Shown here: positions 38,434-47,189 of the stretch, piece by piece
How positions within the stretch are numbered: the stretch's first letter is position 1
Layout of the letters: each line of letters begins with the position of its first letter
Origin: Oxalobacteraceae bacterium
GTDB taxonomy: Bacteria; Pseudomonadota; Gammaproteobacteria; Burkholderiales; Burkholderiaceae_D
Reading direction: 5' to 3'
Length of the DNA stretch: 51,850 nt
NCBI GenBank assembly: GCA_027490465.1
Contig: JAIXXZ010000060.1
Location: 1 to 51,850, forward strand
Notes under the pieces: generated by a model
What the model saw: the letters and a program-made list of their open reading frames with translations, nothing else
What the model was told of the DNA's origin: nothing
Database searches by the model: none
Position numbers and translations under genes: made by a program

Positions 38434-41130
38434 ATGAGCGGCTCCACTGACACGAGCGATACCAACCCACCTCTGTGGGGCAGAGCTCTGCTCATATGGG
38501 GTTCAATCGCGCTGGCGTCCATCTTCTTGCTATGGATGTTGGCCCATGTGGAACGCGTGGCAGATCAGAATCAGGCAGAGCTTGATGGAAGGCGGCGCGT
38601 TATCAGCCAGACCAACAGTTACGCGAAAGAGCTACAAAGTTCCATCGAGAAGATCGACCAGTTGTCTCTGGTGATTGCCCGCATCGCCAGCGCCGGTACA
38701 AACAGCGCCACGCATCAGATTTTTCAGGGTCTGCCCTCTTATGAATGGTTCAATCCCCTGCTGATTGACCAACATGGGATCGTGCGCAGTGCCCGCACAT
38801 CTGCCCCCATTGGCATGTCCGTTTCGGATGCCCGATTTTTTCGGAATCATCTCGAGTCAACTTCCACTGAGCTCAAAATCAATCCGCTTGAAACCGGTGT
38901 GGGCAGCCTGAGGGGCAAGCAAGTCATTCGATTCTCCCGTCGCATCAATGACGCGCAGGGAAAGTTCGCCGGTGTCATCTCACTGAGCGTGCTTCCGGGT
39001 CAACTCACCGAACTCGGTGACGTTATTGCACTCGCCAATGGCGATATCATTGGCATCAAATTTACCAATGGCGACACCCTAGTCCGGCAAGACATCGGCC
39101 GCGAATTTTTACGGGACAATTTTGATCTTCTGAGCAAAACCGATGCTGCAAAAAATTTCTCGGAAATCCGCGTGCCGGGCGACTTGATGTATGTCGGCTG
39201 GGCCAAGCTGGATAACTATCCATTAGAGGCTGTCATTGCAGTCACCCACACCAACATACTGCAATCTTTTAACGAGACAAGCGACGTTTACAATCTCCTG
39301 CAAGTAGCCGGTAGCAGTCTGATTGTTTTTCTTTGCCTCACAGGTGGCTGGCTACAATCGCGTCGCGATACACGCTTGCATCATAAAAACAAAATCACCA
39401 GCACCTTCCGTCTTGCCGTCGATGCGTCGCGGGAAGAGCTGTACATGCTTTCGCCTTACTTCGATAAAGACGGTGGCATGACAGATTTTCTAATCGAAGA
39501 CTGCAATGGACAGGCGATGCGCATGTCAGGCAGAGAAAAAGAAAATTTCATCGGGAAGCGATTGAGTGAGATCTCCAGCGGAGAAAATCTCGCAGCCACA
39601 CAATTATTTCTTCACACGGCGATGAATGATGGATTTGCAGAGAAAGAAGTATTTATTTTCCGTGAAGGCCCAAAGAAAAAATGCTGGTTTCAGGCGCGCG
39701 CCGTACGCGCCGATCTTGGGCTCGCTGTAACACTGCGCGACATCACCGAGGTCAAAGAAAAAGAGCGCCAACTCAAACAATTGGCCCTTACTGATGCACT
39801 GACGCATCTGCCAAACCGTCACTGGATGAATCAGCAGCTGCCGTTCATCATGGAAACCGCTGAAGATAACGGTCATCAATTCGCCGCCTTGTTTATTGAC
39901 CTCGACAACTTTAAAACCATCAATGACACGCTTGGCCACAAAGTAGGTGATGCTTATCTGCAGGCGGTTGCGCGAATACTCCAGCAGTCAGTGCGCAAAC
40001 ACGATCATGTGCTGCGTCTGGGTGGTGATGAATTCATGATTTTGTTGAACGAACTCGATAACACAGATGTTGCGCTCGAAATCGCAGGACATCTACTCAC
40101 CCGACTACGCGACATCGATACGCTGGACGCCAACAGCAGCCTGTCTCCGCGTGCCTCGATTGGTGTCGCCTTCTTTCCCGAAAATGCAACAACGCCCGAG
40201 GGTTTGGTTCAGGCTGCTGACATCGCCATGTACGAAGCCAAGCGATCCGGCAAGGACAGGGTCGCACGCTACTCCAGTGAAATGCTCGATCAACTGTCCG
40301 AGCGCATGAGCATGGAAAGTGCGCTTCAACACGCCATTCCGGGTGGGCAGTTGCTGCTGTATCTGCAACCGCGTGCCAGCGCAGCAACGGGTGCGCTCGT
40401 AGGATTTGAAGCGCTGGTGCGATGGCAACACCCAGAGCTTGGGCTAGTTACACCACAGCGTTTCATTCCACTCGCAGAAGAAAGTCATCTTATTGTGGAA
40501 GTGGGTAACTGGGTCGCTGCAACAGCCTGCAACACGCTTGCCCGCTGGCGCGGCATTGGCAAGCCAATCGTCCCGATCTCGATCAATGTCTCGGCACGAC
40601 AGCTGAAAGACGCTGAATTCCGTACACAGCTTCAGGCGCACATGCACAAGCACGGCATCCATCCCTCGGAGATTGCGATAGAACTTACCGAATCCATGAT
40701 GATCGGCGATAACGATGAAATACAAAACGAACTTCGCCTCCTGGCCGACATGGGACTGAAATTAATGATTGATGATTTCGGCACGGGTTACTCATCGCTG
40801 GCACGACTGCAAAGCCTGAGTGTCGATGTGCTGAAAATCGATCAGTCCTTTGTGCGTAATCTTTCTGCCGGCGGCGAAGGCATCGTGCTGTGTCAGGCAA
40901 TGACACAGATGGGCAAAACACTGGGACTGGCTGTGGTGGCAGAGGGCGTCGAAACCACCGAACAATTACAAATGCTGCAACTGATGGGCTGCGACGAGAT
41001 TCAAGGCTTCATTGCATCACCCCCGGTGCCGGTCGATGAAGCCTTGCAAATGATCGGTGGTTCCCCCTTCTTTGCGCCGCTAGCTGAAATTCGCGGCCCG
41101 CAAGTGAGCGATCGCTACCTCACCGCCTGA
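38434..41130 (+). CDS. membrane sensor with GGDEF and EAL domains
   Basis: An 898-residue dual cyclic-di-GMP enzyme. An inner-membrane sensor has helices at about 17-39 and 289-307 that flank a periplasmic Cache/CHASE-like domain. A PAS-like linker covers about 325-445. The GGDEF domain has an intact active site at 530-534 and an RxxD inhibitory site at 521-524. The EAL domain has Glu659-Ala-Leu (EALVRWQHP) and DDFGTGYSSL. Both catalytic motifs are complete, so it can in principle make and break cyclic-di-GMP, with the periplasmic ligand and the I-site setting the balance. It stands alone and may sense a compound handled by its neighbours. Confidence 0.93.
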   Translation: MSGSTDTSDTNPPLWGRALLIWGSIALASIFLLWMLAHVERVADQNQAELDGRRRVISQTNSYAKELQSSIEKIDQLSLVIARIASAGTNSATHQIFQGLPSYEWFNPLLIDQHGIVRSARTSAPIGMSVSDARFFRNHLESTSTELKINPLETGVGSLRGKQVIRFSRRINDAQGKFAGVISLSVLPGQLTELGDVIALANGDIIGIKFTNGDTLVRQDIGREFLRDNFDLLSKTDAAKNFSEIRVPGDLMYVGWAKLDNYPLEAVIAVTHTNILQSFNETSDVYNLLQVAGSSLIVFLCLTGGWLQSRRDTRLHHKNKITSTFRLAVDASREELYMLSPYFDKDGGMTDFLIEDCNGQAMRMSGREKENFIGKRLSEISSGENLAATQLFLHTAMNDGFAEKEVFIFREGPKKKCWFQARAVRADLGLAVTLRDITEVKEKERQLKQLALTDALTHLPNRHWMNQQLPFIMETAEDNGHQFAALFIDLDNFKTINDTLGHKVGDAYLQAVARILQQSVRKHDHVLRLGGDEFMILLNELDNTDVALEIAGHLLTRLRDIDTLDANSSLSPRASIGVAFFPENATTPEGLVQAADIAMYEAKRSGKDRVARYSSEMLDQLSERMSMESALQHAIPGGQLLLYLQPRASAATGALVGFEALVRWQHPELGLVTPQRFIPLAEESHLIVEVGNWVAATACNTLARWRGIGKPIVPISINVSARQLKDAEFRTQLQAHMHKHGIHPSEIAIELTESMMIGDNDEIQNELRLLADMGLKLMIDDFGTGYSSLARLQSLSVDVLKIDQSFVRNLSAGGEGIVLCQAMTQMGKTLGLAVVAEGVETTEQLQMLQLMGCDEIQGFIASPPVPVDEALQMIGGSPFFAPLAEIRGPQVSDRYLTA

Positions 41131-41202
41131 CAATCAGGTCTGCGCACGGATCGAGGGCCCCGCTGTCAGTACAATAGAGGTTTTTCAGCCTAGCCCAACG
41201 CC

Positions 41203-41622
41203 ATGAAATATCTTCACACAATGGTCCGCGTCAGCGATGTTGACGCCTCTCTGCATTTCTATCGCGACGCACTCGGACTGGAGCTGGTACGCCAGTTTGA
41301 CGTGCCCGCCGGCCGCTTTACCCTGATCTATCTGGCCGCCCCGGGTGACCATGATGCACAGGTAGAACTCACCTACAACTGGGATTCCGAGGATCTGGGT
41401 GGCAGCCGCAATTTTGGCCACCTCGCCTATGCGGTGGAGGATATCTATGCCGCCTGCGAGCGACTGCAAGCGCATGGGGTCACGATCCTGCGGCCGCCAC
41501 GCGATGGTCGCATGGCATTTGTGCGCTCACCCGACAACATCTCCATTGAGCTCTTGCAGAGCGGCGCTGCGCTCGCGCCAGCCGAGCCCTGGGCATCCAT
41601 GCCCAACGTAGGTCAGTGGTAA
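41203..41622 (+). CDS. gloA: lactoylglutathione lyase / glyoxalase I-like
   Basis: A 139-residue VOC-superfamily metalloenzyme. Family glyoxalase I converts the methylglyoxal-glutathione adduct to lactoylglutathione. The metal ligands correspond to MKYLHTMVRV (His5), VELTYNW (Glu), GHLAYAV (His) and ISIELLQ (Glu), the complete four-ligand set. TACAAT at 41170-41175 is a possible -10 box, but no -35 was found. It starts a run with the 2OG oxygenase 24 bases downstream. Confidence 0.9.
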   Translation: MKYLHTMVRVSDVDASLHFYRDALGLELVRQFDVPAGRFTLIYLAAPGDHDAQVELTYNWDSEDLGGSRNFGHLAYAVEDIYAACERLQAHGVTILRPPRDGRMAFVRSPDNISIELLQSGAALAPAEPWASMPNVGQW

Positions 41623-41646
41623 TTGGTTTAAGAACAGGAAATTCAG

Positions 41647-42441
41647 ATGCAGTCAGATACAAGCATCGCTGAAGCCAAGGTCTGGCCAGCGCATTTCGAG
41701 GCAGCCCACATGCCGGGCTCCCTGCCGATGGGCGGCGTCATTCCAATGACGCCTATTTTCGCCTTCGAGACACCAGCAACAGCGCTGATCCTCTCCCAAG
41801 AGCTGTCGCTGTCACCACAGCGTACCGATATCGACTTGGGTGGACTGCTCGCTTTCATGATTGATGACGTCATTACGTGCGCCGAAGCAGATAACCTCGT
41901 CGAAGCCAGTGAGCGCTTTGGCTATCGTGATGAAGCCCCCGGCATTTCTACCCCACCCGGCATGCGCATGAACAAAGCCGTGCATTGGCTGGCCGAAGAA
42001 TCGCTGCTGGGACCCGTGTTCGAACGCATCAGCCATTTGCTTCCCGCCTCCATCGACGGTGGCACGCTCTACCCTGCGCTCAGCCGACGCATCAACATGT
42101 ACCGCTACGATGCCAATGACGTCTTCAATATGCACACCGATGGCGACTGGCCCGGCTACGGTCTGAGCCCGGATCGTCAGGGCATGGTCGAATGGCCGGG
42201 ACTGCGCTCATGCATGTCGATGCTCTTGTATCTGAACGGGCCTGAGGACGGCGTCGAAGGTGGCAGCACGCGTCTGTATCGTCCGGATCGCGGCTGGGTC
42301 GATGTCACGCCGCGCAAAGGCTCGGCACTCTTCTTCCGTCACGGCTTTGGTCCGCAGAGTGTGTTGCATGAAGGTTGCCGCGTTTTTGGCGATGTGTCGA
42401 AATATGTCGCACGCATCAATGTGATGTACGCGTGGGACTAG
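41647..42441 (+). CDS. 2-oxoglutarate/Fe(II)-dependent oxygenase
   Basis: A 264-residue protein of the prolyl 4-hydroxylase-like dioxygenase fold. The iron ligands can be read as His163 and Asp165 (NMHTDGDWPG) and His241 (SVLHEGCR), and Arg256 (VARINVMY) would hold 2-oxoglutarate. The first ~70 residues are not conserved in what I recognise. Substrate is unknown; such proteins hydroxylate peptides, sugars or small molecules. It lies 24 bases after gloA on the same strand. Confidence 0.85.
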   Translation: MQSDTSIAEAKVWPAHFEAAHMPGSLPMGGVIPMTPIFAFETPATALILSQELSLSPQRTDIDLGGLLAFMIDDVITCAEADNLVEASERFGYRDEAPGISTPPGMRMNKAVHWLAEESLLGPVFERISHLLPASIDGGTLYPALSRRINMYRYDANDVFNMHTDGDWPGYGLSPDRQGMVEWPGLRSCMSMLLYLNGPEDGVEGGSTRLYRPDRGWVDVTPRKGSALFFRHGFGPQSVLHEGCRVFGDVSKYVARINVMYAWD

Positions 42442-42546
42442 GAACCGTTCTCGTTAGTTCGATGGCATGGCGCACCGACGAAGACAGTACAGTCTGTACG
42501 GCGAGGAGGTGCATCGCCGCCATCGGCCTTACGAGATAGGTTCTGA

Positions 42547-42873
42547 ATGGCTATCGCGGCTAAGCATTACGTGTATGTCATCGAGCTATCGAAAGATGTG
42601 CTCTATGAAGGAAAATTCAAAAAAGCCAATCCGGACTACCAGCCCGGCAAGCCCTGCGTCTACGTGGGCATGACTGGGCTGGATCCTGATTTGCGCTTTG
42701 ATCGTCACAAGGCCGGCATTCAGGCCAACAAATTCGTGCAGACCTACGGCCTGCACCTCCTGCCCGAGCTCTACGAGTCGTACAACCCCATGCCCTATGA
42801 AGATGCGCGCTACATGGAAGTCGATCTGGGCATACGCCTGCGCGAAGCCGGCTTCGGTGTCTGGCAGGCCTAA
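42547..42873 (+). CDS. GIY-YIG-like small protein
   Basis: A 108-residue protein whose YVYVIEL and CVYVGMTG motifs fit the GIY and YIG parts of a GIY-YIG nuclease core. DLRFDRHKAGIQANKFV follows, with the Arg/His helix typical of the fold. MEVDLGIRLREAGFGV supplies the Glu-bearing helix. It is close to a widespread single-domain family in proteobacteria whose function is not established, and whether it is an active nuclease cannot be told. Confidence 0.75.
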   Translation: MAIAAKHYVYVIELSKDVLYEGKFKKANPDYQPGKPCVYVGMTGLDPDLRFDRHKAGIQANKFVQTYGLHLLPELYESYNPMPYEDARYMEVDLGIRLREAGFGVWQA

Positions 42874-42946
42874 GCAAGCAGCCAAATTTGATTGCGCACC
42901 GTGCGCGAAAGTCGTGCAGTAGCTTGATGCCCTACGTTAAAGCAAA

Positions 42947-42982
42947 GACACTGCATCCCGGCGCAGGCCGGGATCCAGTGTC
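42947..42982. repeat. REP-like palindromic repeat
   Basis: GACACTGCATCCCGG pairs with CCGGGATCCAGTGTC around the six-base centre CGCAGG, with one mismatch. The core ATCCCGG...CCGGGAT is a dispersed palindrome widespread in beta- and gammaproteobacterial intergenic regions. It lies in the gap after the GIY-YIG-like gene, near the end of the convergent EthD gene. Confidence 0.7.
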
Positions 42983-43071
42983 GTTCGTCGTGCCAACGAT
43001 GGATCTGACACTGAAAAATGCGGTGCTGCTTAGTTACCACCTTTAGCGCCTGTCACTACAGGCAAAAAGAT

Positions 43072-43395
43072 TTACAGCATCGGATATTCCTCAACCAGAA
43101 TCGGCTGAATGTGCTCGACAAAATTAGGCAAATCAGCGAGCAGCGTTTTACCTTCCGGGCTCTGCAATGCAGCGTCGAGTGCCTCCTTGGACGCAAACCA
43201 TAATTCGGAAAAACCGTCGAAACCAAATTTTTCGATATCACTGGCAGCCACCAAATTGACCGAGTAACGCTGCATACCGGGTAATTTCTTGCAGAGCTCG
43301 GCATGCACAGTGAGCCAGTGCGTCTCGAATTGTTCTCGGGTCATGCTTTTTTTGCGCTGGACCATGCCGATGCGCTTGACGCTGCCAGGTTTCAT
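43072..43395 (-). CDS. EthD-domain protein
   Basis: A 107-residue alpha/beta-barrel protein of the EthD family (RKKSMTREQFETHWLTVHAEL and PILVEEYPML). Members dimerise into ferredoxin-like barrels; EthD helps degrade ethyl tert-butyl ether, but most members have unknown function. It is monocistronic, with no partner genes. The ATG at 43395 follows a GGAGG-type ribosome-binding site (CTGGAGGCAAAATG). Confidence 0.85.
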   Translation of the reverse strand: MKPGSVKRIGMVQRKKSMTREQFETHWLTVHAELCKKLPGMQRYSVNLVAASDIEKFGFDGFSELWFASKEALDAALQSPEGKTLLADLPNFVEHIQPILVEEYPML

Positions 43396-43716
43396 TTTGC
43401 CTCCAGGGATTTGCGGCTTGATGCCCGTGCATCAAGTCGGATGACGCAGTATAAAAAATTCGACGCCGTCATCGCTTCGATATTTACGAATACCCGGTTT
43501 CGGTACATCACATCATTCATTATCAAAAAATTACAACAATGCGAATCGAATAACATAAAGTCGAAAAATTATTAAATAATTAGCATCGTTATTTTCTTCC
43601 GCGCGCTGTAAATTTTGAGGTCTATAATCACACATATCCCGATAAATCAAAGGGATAACGGCTGCCCACCCAGGCAGCCAATGGGCCTCGCGGTTCACGA
43701 CACAACGGAGACAGCC
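43396..43716. other. 321-base AT-rich intergenic region
   Basis: No gene is supported. It is clearly richer in A and T than its neighbours from about 43440 to 43660. A 6-base inverted repeat, TATCCC and GGGATA, near 43636-43658 lies upstream of the small gene at 43717. Confidence 0.4.
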
Positions 43717-43992
43717 ATGCATGTGCTATCGATCGAAGACATTGAACTTATCGTTCATATGATCGAGACCGAATCGGCGGTTACTGATTTCAGCAAGCGC
43801 CAGAAACAAATCGACAATCTGATCAAGACGGGCTACGTGCGCCCGCTGGCGGGTGTGTTCGTTTTGACGGAACTCGGCAGAAGAACGGCCAGCTCGCTGC
43901 AAACCAAATCCTACGTACGCTCAAGAGTGGAAACACCACAAGTGCAGGCAAAGCCGGCTGAAGAAGCCCCCGCTTTGGAAACAACGCAGTAA
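43717..43992 (+). CDS. small protein of unknown function, winged-helix-like
   Basis: A 91-residue protein starting MHVLSIEDIELIVHMIE, with GGAGAC seven bases upstream. The segment QIDNLIKTGYVRPLAGVFVLTELGR resembles the recognition-helix-and-wing pattern of winged-helix regulators (a GYV...LTELGR end, as in MarR and PadR relatives), but the protein is too short for a full regulator. A Pro/Ala/Glu-rich tail follows. The longer frame from 43615 lacks a start signal. The resemblance is weak evidence. Confidence 0.6.
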   Translation: MHVLSIEDIELIVHMIETESAVTDFSKRQKQIDNLIKTGYVRPLAGVFVLTELGRRTASSLQTKSYVRSRVETPQVQAKPAEEAPALETTQ

Positions 43993-44013
43993 GACACAGC
44001 TCTGCGAAACGAC

Positions 44014-44035
44014 AGACGCCTTTCAAGGCGCATCT
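44014..44035. terminator. hairpin between convergent genes
   Basis: CGCCTT-TC-AAGGCG within CAGACGCCTTTCAAGGCG forms a 6-base stem with a very short loop. It lies between the stop at 43992 and the convergent di-heme gene's stop at 44050. There is no U-run. Confidence 0.3.
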
Positions 44036-44049
44036 GCCTCGCTCGCCGA

Positions 44050-45462
44050 TCAGAGTGCATGCACGAAGCTGATGAGTGCCTCGCGATCTTCCTTTTTCAT
44101 ATTGGCGAACTGGTCACGCGCTTTTTTCGCTTCGCCACCGTGCCACAAGATGGCCTCCAGCACACTGCGCGCGCGGCCATCATGCAGCAGATCCATGCTG
44201 CCATTGACTCTTCGCGACAAGCCCACGCCCCATAAAGGCGCCGTACGCCAGTCGCGACCACCCGCCTTGAAGTCAGGCCGGTTGTCTGCCAGATCCTCGC
44301 CCATGTCGTGCAGTAGCAAATCAGTGTAGGGATAAAACTGCTTGTCCTCGATTGCCGTCAGCATCGGGAATTTACCGGTTTTCAGTTCTGGTACATGACA
44401 GCCCGTGCAGCCAGCGTTGCGAAATAGTTTTTCGCCCTGAATGTATTTGTCGCTGTCAGGCTTGGGACGCTTGGGCGCTTCAACACCGGCCAGAAAGAAG
44501 GTCACTGCATTCCAGGCCTGATCGGTCAGTTCATGCTTGCCGGTGGTGTGCGCGCTCTGGCACTGCACCTGCACTTTGGGACAATTCTGCTCATGGTACA
44601 AGGTAGACGTAATCCCCATGTCACCCATATGCGCAGCAGCCACCTGCTGCTTGAGGGTGGGTTGATTCGCCTTCCAGCCAAAGCGCCCCAACACCTGCTT
44701 GCCGGTTGCGTCATCTTTCACATAATTCGGACGACCATTGAGCCCGAGTGATTTTTGCATGGCGGCCAGTGCCAGAATATCGGCTTCAGGTACCGCATCT
44801 AGATAACCCATCCCATACACCACGGGGGTATTGCGCAACGACGTGAGCGTTTTTTCGCCCAAAGGACCAAAGGCCAGTTTCGTGATGCGATTTTGTGGAC
44901 GACGCAGTTCAACCTCGGTGCCATCTGCCAGAGTCGTCTTTTGCAGTTCCCAATCGATACGAAGATCCGCCTCGCCGACCACAGGATTCGACAAGGACTC
45001 ACCGTAAATGCCAAATACCTGCAGTTGATTACCGTAGTCCGGATGCGGCACGGGCTCGCCCGACGCGTCGGCACCGGGCAGTGACAATCTCACGAGCTGC
45101 TGAAAACTGGTCTTGCTGGCATCGTCCACCGTCTTGCCTCGACCACCATTGACGTGGCATCCAGTACAGGCGCTCGCATGGAAAGTCGGGCCCAATCCCC
45201 ACTCGCCATCAATCAGCGGAAAGATGCTCCACGAGGCTTTAAACTGCCGCAAGCCTTCCTCATACAACAACGTGTCCGCGGTGCTCAATTCGGCCACGGG
45301 CTGCAGGAATATCTGCTCGTCGGGCGTACATTGCTTGGTGGCCGGGTTCCAGAAACAGCCGTCGGATTCACTCTCGGACAAGGCATTGTTCGCAGTCGCC
45401 AATACCATCACCGTGGTCGCGACCATGGTGAGTAGCAGCAGATGACGGCGTGATTGTTTCAT
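44050..45462 (-). CDS. di-heme c-type oxidoreductase (COG3488/DUF1111)
   Basis: A 470-residue periplasmic protein with a cleavable signal (MKQSRRHLLLLTMVATTVM) and two heme-binding CTGCH motifs, one in SACTGCHVNGGRGK and one in NAGCTGCHVPELKTGK. It belongs to the di-heme oxidoredictase family, once called thiol oxidoreductase and related to MauG/cytochrome c peroxidase in layout. Its partners and reaction are unknown. The start is ATG 45462, preferred to TTG 45468. It is 37 bases downstream of the BKACE-family gene on the same strand, so the two may be co-transcribed. Confidence 0.9.
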   Translation of the reverse strand: MKQSRRHLLLLTMVATTVMVLATANNALSESESDGCFWNPATKQCTPDEQIFLQPVAELSTADTLLYEEGLRQFKASWSIFPLIDGEWGLGPTFHASACTGCHVNGGRGKTVDDASKTSFQQLVRLSLPGADASGEPVPHPDYGNQLQVFGIYGESLSNPVVGEADLRIDWELQKTTLADGTEVELRRPQNRITKLAFGPLGEKTLTSLRNTPVVYGMGYLDAVPEADILALAAMQKSLGLNGRPNYVKDDATGKQVLGRFGWKANQPTLKQQVAAAHMGDMGITSTLYHEQNCPKVQVQCQSAHTTGKHELTDQAWNAVTFFLAGVEAPKRPKPDSDKYIQGEKLFRNAGCTGCHVPELKTGKFPMLTAIEDKQFYPYTDLLLHDMGEDLADNRPDFKAGGRDWRTAPLWGVGLSRRVNGSMDLLHDGRARSVLEAILWHGGEAKKARDQFANMKKEDREALISFVHAL

Positions 45463-45498
45463 GACCAAGTACCTTGCGAGATTAAGGCGTTAAGACCG

Positions 45499-46377
45499 TC
45501 AGGCGTTCAGGCGCTCGCGCACTTGCGCAGCAGTGGCGGGGGTACCGCCGTTGCGCTCGATACGCGCTCTCGCCGCTCGTACCTGTTCCACGTTCGAAAC
45601 CGTATGACCCAACGGCGCATCTTCCAGACCCACGCGAATATGACCGCCATGGGTCACCGCAAAATCAACCAGCGGATCGATCTGCACACCCAGCCCCGCC
45701 ACCATCCACTGCGCGTCTGGCTCCTCGATACCGAGCAGGCGAACGTAGGCTTCCACTGCCCACTCCTCGGGTGGAAAACCGAAGGTGAAATTATCCGAAA
45801 ACATCAGTCGATAGACCGGTGGCGACATGCCAGTCACCGTGCGACGCAAGGCTGCGCCCAAACGCATGAAGCCTGGCTCGTAAATCGCATAGGACGGGGT
45901 CAGTTTGTGGCGATGGCAGAGATCAAGACCGTGCCGTATGTGACTTTCGGGATTGGAGTAAACAAAGCCCTGCTTGCCACTGGCGACGTCTTTTAGCGTA
46001 CTGATATTGGTCGAGCCGGGATCGACCACCGACCATTCGATCAGCCCGGCACTGGCAAGCTTCTCGACTGCGCTGTAGCGTTTTTCTGGGCTGAGTGCAT
46101 CTTTGGCATCGACATCGCCGGCAAAGGGCAAGGTGCCGTAGCAGATCACATCGGCCTTGGCACGGATACGCTCAATGATGGGCGCGTAAATTTCATAATC
46201 GTCGCGCTGCCGCCCAGTGACAGGATCATAGGGATGAAAATGAATGATGGAGGCGCCCTCCGCTGCACAGGCAATGGCGTCTTCGACGATCTCGTCAGCG
46301 TGTACAGGGATTGCGGGTTGCCGCTCGCGCGACCAGGGACCATTCAAAGCGACTTCCAGCCAAACCGGGTTTTGCAT
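45499..46377 (-). CDS. beta-keto acid cleavage enzyme (BKACE/DUF849)
   Basis: A 292-residue TIM-barrel enzyme. The metal-binding HFHPYDP and the C-terminal GGHIRVGLEDAPLG are characteristic of the 3-keto-5-aminohexanoate cleavage family, which condenses a beta-keto acid with acetyl-CoA to give acetoacetate and a new CoA ester. Substrate specificity varies widely and is not predictable from this reading. No ribosome-binding site is evident. A perfect AT-rich palindrome lies 11 bases before the ATG and may be the operator. Confidence 0.92.
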   Translation of the reverse strand: MQNPVWLEVALNGPWSRERQPAIPVHADEIVEDAIACAAEGASIIHFHPYDPVTGRQRDDYEIYAPIIERIRAKADVICYGTLPFAGDVDAKDALSPEKRYSAVEKLASAGLIEWSVVDPGSTNISTLKDVASGKQGFVYSNPESHIRHGLDLCHRHKLTPSYAIYEPGFMRLGAALRRTVTGMSPPVYRLMFSDNFTFGFPPEEWAVEAYVRLLGIEEPDAQWMVAGLGVQIDPLVDFAVTHGGHIRVGLEDAPLGHTVSNVEQVRAARARIERNGGTPATAAQVRERLNA

Positions 46378-46683
46378 ACGTACTTTTTTAATTAGTAATT
46401 AATAAAAACCATCACCACCTCCCCTGCTTGCCAAGGTTTGGGGATGATGCCACGCCATAAATAAATTGCGAGAATCCGCTCTGGGACAAAGCCCAAGCTT
46501 CAACGAAATTTAATGGGCAACTGCTTTCAAAAATGGTACTTTACGTCACCGACGGCCAGCACAATAGACCGACAAAAATACTGCGGCTTATCAAAAGTCG
46601 GATGCCTTTTACGGTTCTCCGATTTTCCAGTCAGGCCATCGCAATTTCAGCAAAAACAAAAATCTACGAAGGAGAAAGGTTTC
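46378..46683. promoter_or_regulatory. divergent region with AT-rich 15-bp palindrome
   Basis: TTAATTA-G-TAATTAA (46388-46402) is a perfect 15-base palindrome 11 bases upstream of the BKACE ATG. MarR- and GntR-type regulators often bind sites of this shape. The rest of the 306 bases, leading to the plus-strand gene at 46684, holds no other feature that I can support. Confidence 0.45.
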
Positions 46684-47181
46684 ATGATGAGCGCCACCCG
46701 TACTATCCGCCGCAGTTTCGCGGGCATTATTTTTGTTTTCGGCAGCATTTTCTCCAGTGCGGCTTTTGCTGCCGGCGCGGTAGAAATGCAAGTTGAATCC
46801 ATTATCCGGCAGGCCATGGAGGAATACAACCAGTCGATGGAGAATAATGATCCGGCCGCCTGGATCAAATATTTTTCTGATAACGTCAATCGCACTACAC
46901 CGTTTTCCAGCCAGTCCGGAAAAAAAGATTTTTCCGAATATATGAACGGCGAATACAAAACCTTCAAGGCTCGCTTTGACGTGAAAAAAATGATCGTCGG
47001 TGGCCGCTCGGCTGCGGTGGTCTTCACCTGGGATCTCACCCACCGCAAGAGCGGCGACTCGGTGCGTATTGATGCCGTCGGCGTCTACGAAATGGGCACC
47101 AGCGGCCGCTTCGATTCGGTGGTTTATTACTTTGACCCGGCCAAAGCCGGCAAGCTGGCTGCCGATCTGAAAGGCAATTGA
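46684..47181 (+). CDS. periplasmic NTF2/SnoaL-like protein, unknown function
   Basis: A 165-residue exported protein. The start is set by AAGGAGAAAGG and a signal peptide (RRSFAGIIFVFGSIFSSAAF, then AAG). The mature part looks like an NTF2-fold cone: a helix-rich VESIIRQAMEEYNQSMENND, DPAAWIKYFSDN, then beta strands with AAVVFTWDLTH and DSVVYYFDPAKAG. NTF2/SnoaL domains bind small hydrophobic ligands or act as partners; no catalytic residues are evident. It overlaps or closely precedes the next gene and points towards the PQQ dehydrogenase cluster. Confidence 0.75.
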   Translation: MMSATRTIRRSFAGIIFVFGSIFSSAAFAAGAVEMQVESIIRQAMEEYNQSMENNDPAAWIKYFSDNVNRTTPFSSQSGKKDFSEYMNGEYKTFKARFDVKKMIVGGRSAAVVFTWDLTHRKSGDSVRIDAVGVYEMGTSGRFDSVVYYFDPAKAGKLAADLKGN

Positions 47182-47189
47182 GGTCCACC

